Shown in pieces: positions 57,297 to 64,000 of a DNA stretch of 64,000 nucleotides. Source of the DNA: Rhodococcus triatomae (lineage in GTDB: Bacteria > Actinomycetota > Actinomycetes > Mycobacteriales > Mycobacteriaceae); assembly GCF_014217785.1 (NCBI RefSeq), contig NZ_CP048814.1, forward strand, positions 868,001 through 932,000, given 5' to 3'. A program made the position numbers and the translations under genes. Position 1 is the stretch's first letter. Each line of letters opens with the position of its first letter. The notes under the pieces were generated by a model that made no database searches, had not been told where the DNA came from, and was given only the letters and a program-made list of their open reading frames with translations.

Positions 57297-58093
57297 ACGT
57301 CCCCGTACCCACGCCCCAGACTCGCGCCGTCGTCACCGGCGCCTCGTCCGGCATCGGTGAGGCCTTGGCCTGTTCACTCGCCCGCCGAGGCCACTCGGTC
57401 ATCCTGGTCGCCCGCCGCATCGACCGGCTGCGCACTCTCGCCGACCGGCTGGCCACGGACCACGGCATCGACGCCGACGTCCTCGCGTGCGACCTCGCCG
57501 ACCGTTCCCGGCGCGCCGAACTCGCCGCCGAGCTCGCCTCCCGGGAGATCTCCGTACTGTGTAACAACGCGGGCTTCGCGAGCTACGGGGACCTGGCCAC
57601 GCTGGACCCCGTCCGGGAACGTGAACAGGTCGAGCTGAACACCGTTGCCGTACACGATCTCACGCTCGCGGTACTCCCCGGGATGCTCGCCCGGCGCAGT
57701 GGCGCGATCCTCGTCACCGGCTCCACCGCGGGCAACCAACCAGGGCCGGGAAACACGACCTATGCCGCGTCCAAGGCCTTCGCCAACACCTTCGCCGAGT
57801 CCTTGTCCGGCGAACTGCGCGGGACGGGGGTCACGTGCAGCCTCCTGGCGCCGGGGCCCGTGCGCACCGAATTCAGCACGGCGGCCGACCTGCCGCGCCT
57901 GGAACGCCTGCTTCCGGCCCCGCTGTGGGTCGGCGCGGAGCAAGCGGCCGAGGCCGCGATCGAGGGTATGGCGAAGGGCAGGCGGAGAATCGTTCCCGGC
58001 GCATTCGCAAAGGTACAGACGTTCGGTGGGCAGTTCGGCCCGCGGTCGGTCAGCGGCCCACTGTTGCGCGCCGCCTATTCGAGGATCGCGTGA
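57293..58093 (+). CDS. short-chain dehydrogenase/reductase
   Basis: 266 residues from ATG 57293, overlapping the FMO stop by 4 bases. Classical SDR: cofactor motif TGASSGIG near residue 16, ARR after strand two suggesting NADP preference, NNAG (CNNAGF) near residue 88, catalytic Ser in TGSTAG and YxxxK as YAASK. The closest group is the DltE/YqjQ-like acyl or keto reductases. Presumably it interconverts an alcohol and the ketone used by the FMO. Specific substrate not deducible. Confidence 0.85.
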   Translation: MNVPVPTPQTRAVVTGASSGIGEALACSLARRGHSVILVARRIDRLRTLADRLATDHGIDADVLACDLADRSRRAELAAELASREISVLCNNAGFASYGDLATLDPVREREQVELNTVAVHDLTLAVLPGMLARRSGAILVTGSTAGNQPGPGNTTYAASKAFANTFAESLSGELRGTGVTCSLLAPGPVRTEFSTAADLPRLERLLPAPLWVGAEQAAEAAIEGMAKGRRRIVPGAFAKVQTFGGQFGPRSVSGPLLRAAYSRIA

Positions 58094-58866
58094 TGTTCCG
58101 GGAAGGATCTCCCCGCACCGACGGTCGGACGATGTCCGGTGACGTGCGCCGGGCACTCGAACTCGGCCGTCCTCGTCGCACCCTCTATCGGGACGCGCAC
58201 TACTTCGTCGCCACTGTCGAGGTCGATCCCGACCGGATGCGGCAGTGGCTGCCGCCGGGAATCCGCCTGGCGGACAAGCCTCGAGCAGACGTGTTCACCG
58301 CGTGGTTTCCCGACTGCAACTACGGTTCCGTCTATCACGAGGCGGGTGTGTTCGTCCACGTGAAGGCGGGTCGCAGGACCGGAATCCACTGCCCCTGGAT
58401 GATCCTGGACGACGACGTGGCACTCATCCTCGGGCGTGAACTGCTGGGCTACCCGAAGAAGCTCGGTGAGATCGAATGGCAGCATACTTCCGACACGGTG
58501 ACGGCCACCGCCACCCGCCGGTCGCACGAGCTCCTCTCGATGTCCGGAAGCCTCGGGGACGTCATCGACTCGCCGCCCATGATCCTCGGCCGCCCCCACC
58601 GCAACGTCGTCGGGCTCTCCGGAGTCTTCGTTCCCTGGGTGGTCGCGTTCACTCCGGTCGAGACCCCGATCGAGGTCCGGCGTGTCGAAGACGTCACCCT
58701 CCGGATCTCGGGGTCCGAGCGCGACCCGATCGATCAGATGGGCCTCGGCGACGTCGTGGATGCCCGATTGCATCGCGTCGATCTGTCGGCACGCATGCCA
58801 CCGCTGCCCCTTCGTCCCCTCACACCCCTGTACACCCTGTCCCGCCTCCGACCGAGAGTTCTGTGA
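58093..58866 (+). CDS. acetoacetate decarboxylase-family protein
   Basis: 257 residues from ATG 58093, sharing one base with the previous stop. The family's reactive-lysine segment ELLGYPKKLGEIEW is present near residues 116-129, and YHEAGVFVHVKAGRRTG before it matches the substrate-pocket strand. True acetoacetate decarboxylases are about 245 residues. Homologues also act as hydratase/aldolases on larger keto acids, so decarboxylation of acetoacetate itself is not certain. Third gene of the TetR-controlled operon. Four bases separate its stop from the next start. Confidence 0.85.
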   Translation: MFREGSPRTDGRTMSGDVRRALELGRPRRTLYRDAHYFVATVEVDPDRMRQWLPPGIRLADKPRADVFTAWFPDCNYGSVYHEAGVFVHVKAGRRTGIHCPWMILDDDVALILGRELLGYPKKLGEIEWQHTSDTVTATATRRSHELLSMSGSLGDVIDSPPMILGRPHRNVVGLSGVFVPWVVAFTPVETPIEVRRVEDVTLRISGSERDPIDQMGLGDVVDARLHRVDLSARMPPLPLRPLTPLYTLSRLRPRVL

Positions 58867-58870
58867 CGAC

Positions 58871-60100
58871 ATGACCGACCTCCTCCACCAGACCGTCGAC
58901 CTTCCCTGCGGAGTGACGATCCCCAATCGAATCGCCAAGGCGGGCATGAGCGAACAGCTCGCCGCGCGCGACGGCAGCGTGACTCCCGAGCTCCGAAGGC
59001 TCTATGCGACCTGGGCCACCGGTGGCGCCGGGCTGCTCGTGACCGGCAACGTGGTGACCGGCAGGGATGCCCTCGTCGAGCCCCGTAACGTCATCGTCGA
59101 TTCGGATCGCGCGGTGCCCGGGCTCCGCGAGTGGAGCGGCGCCGTACGCGGGGCGCCGAGCCATCTCTGGATGCAGATCGGCCATCCCGGCCGCGTCGCG
59201 ACCGTGCCGTTCAACCGCAGGCCCGTCGGTCCGTCCGCTCGACGCGAGGCGGTACCTGGATTCAATCTGCGCAAGCCGCGCGCCCTCTCCGTGCGCGACG
59301 TGGAGCGCATCGTCGCACGTTTCGCACAGACCGCTGCCCTCGCAGTCGAATCGGGGTTCGACGGCGTCCAGATCCACGCCGCACACGGGTATCTGCTCTC
59401 GCAGTTCCTGTCCCCCCTCGCCAACACCCGCACCGACCGTTACGGCGGCGACGCCGCCGGGAGGAGGCGGCTTCTCCTCGACACCGTCGAGGCGGTTCGC
59501 GACGCCGTGGGGTCCGATACTCCCGTGGGGGTCAAGCTGAACTCGGCCGACTTCCAATACGGCGGGTTCGACGAGGGCGAGTCCCTGGACGTCGTGCGGG
59601 CGCTCGACGGGGCCGGAGTCGACCTCGTCGAGATCTCCGGAGGCAACTACGCGGTACCGGCGATGGAAGGTGTCGCCCACCGCGACGACGCGAACGCCTC
59701 CCGTGGCTACTTCGCCGGATTCGCCACGAGGGCACGAGAGGTCACCGCGGTCCCGCTCATGCTCACCGGCGGGCTCCGCACGCGAGCAGCGATGGAGCTG
59801 GCGGTGGCGAGGGGAATCGACATCATCGGAATGGCCCGGCCGATGGCGTTCGTGCCCGACTATCCCGCGCGGATTCTCGCCGGAGAGCCCGAACCGATGC
59901 TGCCGACAGGCCCGCCCACGCTCGGATACCGTCCGGTCGACGGCTATCTGCAACTCGCCGCGCACAGCCACCAGCTGCACCGGATGGCCCGCGGTCTCAC
60001 TCCGCAACGAACCGCAGGCCTCGGCACCGTGGCCAGGTCGCTCACTCGGATCGGCGTCGCCGGGGCCGCGCAGGCGGTGCTCCCACGCGATTACGGCTGA
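58871..60100 (+). CDS. Old Yellow Enzyme-family NADH:flavin oxidoreductase
   Basis: 409 residues from ATG 58871. FMN-binding TIM barrel of the OYE/2,4-dienoyl-CoA-reductase type: PNRIAKAGMSEQLA near the N-terminus, MQIGHPGR near residue 100, FDGVQIHAAHGYLLSQFLSP near residue 165 with the His pair that binds the substrate carbonyl, and TRTDRYGGD after it. It reduces activated C=C bonds. Last gene of the FMO operon; the strong hairpin at 60121 ends the transcript. The C-terminal iron-sulfur part of dienoyl-CoA reductases is absent. Confidence 0.88.
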   Translation: MTDLLHQTVDLPCGVTIPNRIAKAGMSEQLAARDGSVTPELRRLYATWATGGAGLLVTGNVVTGRDALVEPRNVIVDSDRAVPGLREWSGAVRGAPSHLWMQIGHPGRVATVPFNRRPVGPSARREAVPGFNLRKPRALSVRDVERIVARFAQTAALAVESGFDGVQIHAAHGYLLSQFLSPLANTRTDRYGGDAAGRRRLLLDTVEAVRDAVGSDTPVGVKLNSADFQYGGFDEGESLDVVRALDGAGVDLVEISGGNYAVPAMEGVAHRDDANASRGYFAGFATRAREVTAVPLMLTGGLRTRAAMELAVARGIDIIGMARPMAFVPDYPARILAGEPEPMLPTGPPTLGYRPVDGYLQLAAHSHQLHRMARGLTPQRTAGLGTVARSLTRIGVAGAAQAVLPRDYG

Positions 60101-60120
60101 GACTGTTCCCTGATCACGAA

Positions 60121-60164
60121 CGCGAACACCCCGGAACGCCGTGCGGCGTTCCGGGGTGTTCGCG
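60121..60164. terminator. perfect 20-bp-stem hairpin between OYE gene and glyA
   Basis: Arms 60121-60140 and 60145-60164 are exact reverse complements (CGCGAACACCCCGGAACGCC and its partner) around the loop GTGC. It lies between convergent genes, 20 bp after the OYE stop and 35 bp after the glyA stop, so it should terminate both. There is no T-run, as is common in actinobacteria. Confidence 0.85.
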
Positions 60165-60199
60165 GCATGTTCGGCGCACGCCCACGTGCGCAGCCCGGC

Positions 60200-61495
60200 T
60201 CAGACCAGGCGCCAGTCCTCCAGGCCGTCGTAGAGCGGGAAGTCCGCGGCCAGCGTGCCGACGCGCGCCCGCAGCGCGTCCAGGTCCGCCCCGCCCGCGA
60301 GTGCGGTTCCGATGATGTCCGCGACCTCGGTGAACTCCTTGTCGCCGAACCCCCGGGAAGCCAACGCGGCGGTGCCGATGCGCAGACCGGAGGTGACCAT
60401 CGGCGGGCGGGGATCGAACGGCACCGCATTGCGGTTGACGGTGATGTCCACCTCGTGCAGCAGATCCTCGGCCTGCTGGCCGTCCAGGTGCGAGTTCCGC
60501 AGGTCCACGAGGACCAGGTGCACGTCGGTGCCACCGGTGAGCACGCTGACGCCCTGACCGGCGACGTCCTGGGCGGTCAGACGCTCGGCGAGCAGCTTCG
60601 CGCCGTCGAGGGTGCGCTGCTGGCGGTCCTTGAACTCGGGTGTGCCCGCGATCTTCAGGGAGATGGCCTTGGCCGCGATCGCGTGCATGAGCGGCCCGCC
60701 CTGCTGGCCGGGGAACACGGCCGAATTGAGCTTCTTCGCCCACTCCTGCTTGGCCAGGATCAGACCCGAGCGGGGGCCACCGAGCGTCTTGTGCACGGTG
60801 CTGGACACGACGTCGGCGTGCGGCACCGGGGAGGGATGCAGGCCCGCGGCGACGAGACCGGCGAAGTGCGCCATGTCCACCCACAGGTAGGCCCCGACCT
60901 CGTCGGCGATGGAGCGGAACGCGGCGAAGTCCTCGTGCCGCGGGTACGCGGACCAGCCGGCGACGATGACCTTCGGCTTCTCCGCGAGGGCGATCGACCG
61001 GACCTCGTCCATGTCGATCCGGTAGTCCTCCTTGGACACCCCGTAGGACGCGACGTCGTACAGCTTGCCGGAGAAGTTGAGCTTCATGCCGTGGGTGAGG
61101 TGGCCGCCGTGGGCCAGGTCGAGCCCGAGCAGCTTCTCGCCCGGGTTCATCAGCGCCATCAGCACGGCGGCGTTGGCCTGCGCACCCGAGTGCGGCTGCA
61201 CGTTCGCGAACTCGGCACCGAACAGCTCCTTCGCCCGGGTGCGGGCGAGGTCCTCGACGACGTCGACGTACTCGCAGCCGCCGTAGTAGCGGCGGCCCGG
61301 GTAGCCCTCGGCGTACTTGTTCGTCAGGACGCTGCCCTGAGCCTGCAGCACGGCACGCGGGACGAAGTTCTCCGACGCGATCATCTCGAGCGTGTTCCGC
61401 TGACGACCGAGTTCCCCGGCCATCGCCTCGGCGACTTCGGGGTCGAGTTCGGCGAGCGGGGCCGTGTTGATGTCGGAACCGGGCACAGCGGTCAT
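60200..61495 (-). CDS. glyA: serine hydroxymethyltransferase
   Basis: 431 residues, usual length. The N-terminal [19 protein letters not shown] and [36 protein letters not shown] and the PLP-lysine segment [14 protein letters not shown] are all diagnostic. It interconverts serine and glycine with tetrahydrofolate in the cytosol. ATG start. Chromosomal housekeeping gene; with coaA and phoH2 it marks the conserved mycobacterial-type block. The 68-bp gap to the DUF885 gene contains nothing recognisable beyond a likely promoter. Confidence 0.97.
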   Translation of the reverse strand: MTAVPGSDINTAPLAELDPEVAEAMAGELGRQRNTLEMIASENFVPRAVLQAQGSVLTNKYAEGYPGRRYYGGCEYVDVVEDLARTRAKELFGAEFANVQPHSGAQANAAVLMALMNPGEKLLGLDLAHGGHLTHGMKLNFSGKLYDVASYGVSKEDYRIDMDEVRSIALAEKPKVIVAGWSAYPRHEDFAAFRSIADEVGAYLWVDMAHFAGLVAAGLHPSPVPHADVVSSTVHKTLGGPRSGLILAKQEWAKKLNSAVFPGQQGGPLMHAIAAKAISLKIAGTPEFKDRQQRTLDGAKLLAERLTAQDVAGQGVSVLTGGTDVHLVLVDLRNSHLDGQQAEDLLHEVDITVNRNAVPFDPRPPMVTSGLRIGTAALASRGFGDKEFTEVADIIGTALAGGADLDALRARVGTLAADFPLYDGLEDWRLV

Positions 61496-61563
61496 CGAGG
61501 CTTCTCCAAGCTGATCTGCGGGAACGGGTGGCTCCAGTCTAGAGAGGCACCGGCCCCTCGTGG

Positions 61564-62772
61564 TCAGACGGGTTGCAGCTCACCACGCAGCGTGCCGGGC
61601 ACGAGCGGCTCGTCGAGCAGACGGCGGAAGCGTTCGGACCGCCGGTCACCGACCGGGACCTGTGCCAGCCACTCCCCCAGCAGGCGATATCCCTCCACGT
61701 AGGTACTCGTGTACGCCCGCCACAGCGGCGACGACAGGAACCGCAGCGACTGCCTCGCCCGCTCCGGGGTGGACAGGCTCCACCGCTGCAGGAACGCCGC
61801 GACGTCGTCGTGGCTGCGGCGCCCGTCGTGCAGCATCAGCGCCGCGTCCTGCCGGACACCGAGCAACTGCGCCGAGGCCACGGACAGTTCCTGAGCCTTC
61901 GCCCCGTCGAACCGCAGACCCAGGTCCGCGTAGATCTCCTGCGCCCACATCCCCCAGTCCTCGCCCACGATCGATTCGAGCGCGAGATCAGCCAGGCCCT
62001 CCGCCATGAGGCACTGCGGGGTATTCACCACGAACAGCGTCTGCTCGAGCTGGCCGGCACCGACCAGTCCGGCCTCCTTGCGGCAGTGCTCGGTGTGATG
62101 GCCCGGATACGACTCGTGTGCGATCAGCCGCGGCAGGTTCGCCCGGTGCTGTTTCAGATCGGAGTTGATCGCAACCTTCGACCGGTAGTCGCCCAGGTAG
62201 TAGTTGAACCCCGACCACGGCTTGTCACCGACCACCTCGTACTCGACGGTCTCCGCGTCGGGCAGCGGATATCGGGCACGTACCAGGTCCCGCAACGCGC
62301 TCGAGAACGCCTCGACGCACTCGGGAAGGCGCTCGGCCGGAATCTCGTCGGCGGCGCGGTGTGCCCGCACCCGGTCGGCGAGTGAGCCGGGCCCGGGCAG
62401 CACCCGCTCCATCTTCCGGTGTGCCTCGCGGTACTCCTCCTCGTCACCGCGGGTGATCCGGACATCGAAGTACGCCTCCACCTCGTCGACGAAGCCGACG
62501 TCGTCGCCCGCCAGCTTGCGTGCGGAGAGCTCGAGCGCCCGGAGGTGCGCGTCGAGGAACCGGGTGCGTTGCTCCGGCAGCCCCGCCGAGGGCAGTTCCG
62601 TCCGGAGGGTGCGCGCGGTGCGCGAGAGTTCCCGCGGGTCCGGTCGCGGCGCGTTCTCCACCTGCCGCCGCAGCGCGGGATCGCCGGTGTAGGCGTCGAC
62701 GAACCCTTCCTCGAGACGGTCGAAACCCAGACCCAGCAGCAGGTATTCGCGGACGAGTGTGTCGGGATCCAT
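61564..62772 (-). CDS. DUF885-family metallopeptidase-like protein
   Basis: 402 residues from ATG 62772, chosen because homology-like sequence begins [24 protein letters not shown]; the frame is open 32 codons further. The motif [12 protein letters not shown] near residue 215 resembles the zinc-binding HExxxGHH of DUF885 proteins, and [12 protein letters not shown] about 50 residues later gives the third-ligand Glu. Members are predicted zinc peptidases, mostly uncharacterised. There is no signal peptide, so it is probably cytoplasmic. It lies between glyA and coaA; divergent from coaA. Confidence 0.8.
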   Translation of the reverse strand: MDPDTLVREYLLLGLGFDRLEEGFVDAYTGDPALRRQVENAPRPDPRELSRTARTLRTELPSAGLPEQRTRFLDAHLRALELSARKLAGDDVGFVDEVEAYFDVRITRGDEEEYREAHRKMERVLPGPGSLADRVRAHRAADEIPAERLPECVEAFSSALRDLVRARYPLPDAETVEYEVVGDKPWSGFNYYLGDYRSKVAINSDLKQHRANLPRLIAHESYPGHHTEHCRKEAGLVGAGQLEQTLFVVNTPQCLMAEGLADLALESIVGEDWGMWAQEIYADLGLRFDGAKAQELSVASAQLLGVRQDAALMLHDGRRSHDDVAAFLQRWSLSTPERARQSLRFLSSPLWRAYTSTYVEGYRLLGEWLAQVPVGDRRSERFRRLLDEPLVPGTLRGELQPV

Positions 62773-62933
62773 GCCGTTCGACTCTAGTACCTGGTGGAAG
62801 TACGACACGATGTAGGACAACCCGCCGACACGTCGGGTTGTGGGACCGAGCACAATCCGACTATGCAACCGCTACCGGCGAGCCCGCGCATGAAGAGTTC
62901 ACGAGTACTCGGCACCGAGTGTGAGCTGCGCTG

Positions 62934-63866
62934 ATGTCCCGGATCAGTGAGCCGAGTCCGTACGTCGAGTTCGACCGCAAGCAGTGGCGCACACTGCGCA
63001 AGTCGACTCCGCTGGTGCTCACCGAGGAGGAGCTGCGGGGGCTGCGCGGTCTCGGTGAGCAGATCGACCTCGAGGAAGTGGCCGAGGTCTACCTGCCCCT
63101 CGCCCGCCTGATCCACCTCCAGGTCGCCGCTCGCCAGCGACTGTTCGCCGCGACCGCGACCTTCCTCGGGGAGAAGCACCCGGACCGGCAGGTGCCGTTC
63201 GTGATCGGTGTCGCCGGCAGCGTCGCGGTCGGCAAGTCCACCACGGCCCGCGTCCTGCAGGCACTGCTCGCCCGGTGGGAGCACCATCCGCGCGTGGATC
63301 TGGTCACCACGGACGGTTTCCTGTACCCCACCAGGGAGCTCGAACGCCGGGGCATCATGCACCGCAAGGGCTTTCCGGAAAGCTACGACCGCCGGAAGCT
63401 GCTGCGTTTCGTGACGGAGGTGAAATCCGGTGCCCGCGAGGTCGCGGCGCCGATCTACTCGCACATCTCCTACGACGTCGTGCCGGGCCAGTTCCACCTC
63501 ATCCGTCAACCCGACATCCTCATCATCGAGGGCCTCAACGTCCTGCAGACCGGCCCCCGGTTGATGGTGTCGGACCTGTTCGACTTCTCCATCTACGTCG
63601 ATGCCCGGATCGAGGACATCGAGAAGTGGTACGTGGACCGCTTCCTGGCGCTGCGCAAGACGTCGTTCGCCGACCCGGACGCACACTTCCACCACTACGC
63701 GAGCCTGTCCGACCGTGATGCGACGGCCGCCGCGAAGGAGATCTGGAACAGCATCAACCGGCCGAACCTGGTGGAGAACATCCTGCCGACCCGGCCGCGG
63801 GCGACGCTGGTGCTGCGCAAGGACGCCGATCACTCGATCAACCGGCTGCGCCTGCGCAAACTGTGA
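62934..63866 (+). CDS. coaA: type I pantothenate kinase
   Basis: 310 residues, typical length. Walker [16 protein letters not shown] near residue 90, VTTDGFLYP near residue 125, [10 protein letters not shown] near residue 145, and [23 protein letters not shown] and FDFSIYVDA later are the CoaA fingerprint. It phosphorylates pantothenate, the first step of coenzyme A synthesis, and is feedback-inhibited by CoA. ATG start; no strong ribosome site is visible. Housekeeping gene closing the conserved block. Confidence 0.97.
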   Translation: MSRISEPSPYVEFDRKQWRTLRKSTPLVLTEEELRGLRGLGEQIDLEEVAEVYLPLARLIHLQVAARQRLFAATATFLGEKHPDRQVPFVIGVAGSVAVGKSTTARVLQALLARWEHHPRVDLVTTDGFLYPTRELERRGIMHRKGFPESYDRRKLLRFVTEVKSGAREVAAPIYSHISYDVVPGQFHLIRQPDILIIEGLNVLQTGPRLMVSDLFDFSIYVDARIEDIEKWYVDRFLALRKTSFADPDAHFHHYASLSDRDATAAAKEIWNSINRPNLVENILPTRPRATLVLRKDADHSINRLRLRKL

Positions 63867-63919
63867 GACCGCCCGGCGGCCGATCCGCTGCGCCCGGGAA
63901 CGATGCCCGGATTCGATGC

Positions 63920-64000
63920 TCAGGAACGATGTAGGCCGAGCCGGAAGCCGGCCCACAGCGCCAGCACCACGGAGACGGCGAAGACCCACCCGGACACGGC
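63920..64000 (-). CDS. 3' end of a minus-strand membrane protein gene
   Basis: The last 26 codons of a minus-strand frame running off the window edge. The fragment (AVSGWVFAVSVVLALWAGFR then LGLHRS) is one hydrophobic span followed by a short basic tail, typical of the C-terminus of a small membrane protein. Convergent with coaA, 53 bp from its stop. Too little remains for a family call. Confidence 0.4.
   Translation of the reverse strand, partial: AVSGWVFAVSVVLALWAGFRLGLHRS

Overview
The window is very GC-rich DNA with the gene style of a mycolate-type actinobacterium (order Mycobacteriales; Rhodococcus, Gordonia or Nocardia-like). Reasons: pervasive G/C at third codon positions, frequent GTG and TTG starts, DtxR/IdeR-type iron boxes, and the block coaA - glyA - phoH2 near the right end, which resembles Rv1092c-Rv1095 of Mycobacterium tuberculosis. 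Species assignment is inference only.

Layout. 3-971: 3' part of an acyltransferase-like gene. 1094-6520: tandem iron boxes, then a tightly coupled plus-strand operon (two-domain family-2 glycosyltransferase, large polytopic membrane protein, tiny membrane protein, GH16 lipoprotein). 6521-8658: minus-strand flippase and glycosyltransferase. 8891-16040: plus-strand genes for an unusual aromatic building block: a PobA-like hydroxylase, homologues of the GriI/GriH pair that makes 3-amino-4-hydroxybenzoate, a luciferase-type monooxygenase, and an A-PCP-thioesterase protein. 16120-45788: minus strand. A second glycosyltransferase/flippase/glycosyltransferase set, a membrane nuclease/phosphatase-family protein, an EntS-like exporter and a siderophore-binding lipoprotein all lie downstream of a 4095-residue NRPS, and a second large NRPS (about 3590 residues, broken by one base in a C7 tract) lies upstream of that. 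45926-50476: siderophore-interacting reductase, aspartate decarboxylase, and the 2,3-dihydroxybenzoate (DHB) genes dhbB, dhbA and dhbE. 50573-52156: serine beta-lactamase-like lipoprotein. 52221-52336: twin 51-bp palindromes. 52372-63866: phoH2, methyltransferase, Ddn-like protein, a TetR-controlled FMO/SDR/decarboxylase/OYE operon, glyA, a DUF885 protein and coaA.

How it works together. Seven IdeR-like boxes at six sites sit in front of both NRPS genes, the DHB genes, the reductase, the amino-hydroxybenzoate genes and all three polysaccharide transcripts. I infer an iron-repressed regulon making a mixed-ligand siderophore. A-domain pockets read by eye predict Gly, a beta-amino acid (beta-alanine; panD is embedded in the DHB operon) and Ser on NRPS2, then Orn or N-hydroxy-Orn, Ser and an unassigned residue on NRPS1. 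Aryl caps would be DHB and a 3-amino-4-hydroxybenzoate-type acid. The glycosyltransferase/flippase genes overlap the siderophore genes end to end and share their iron boxes, so a glycan is probably made or exported with the siderophore. That coupling is the most unusual part of the window. Not found here: isochorismate synthase, free aryl carrier protein, ornithine N-hydroxylase, MbtH-like protein, phosphopantetheinyl transferase, and ABC permease/ATPase.
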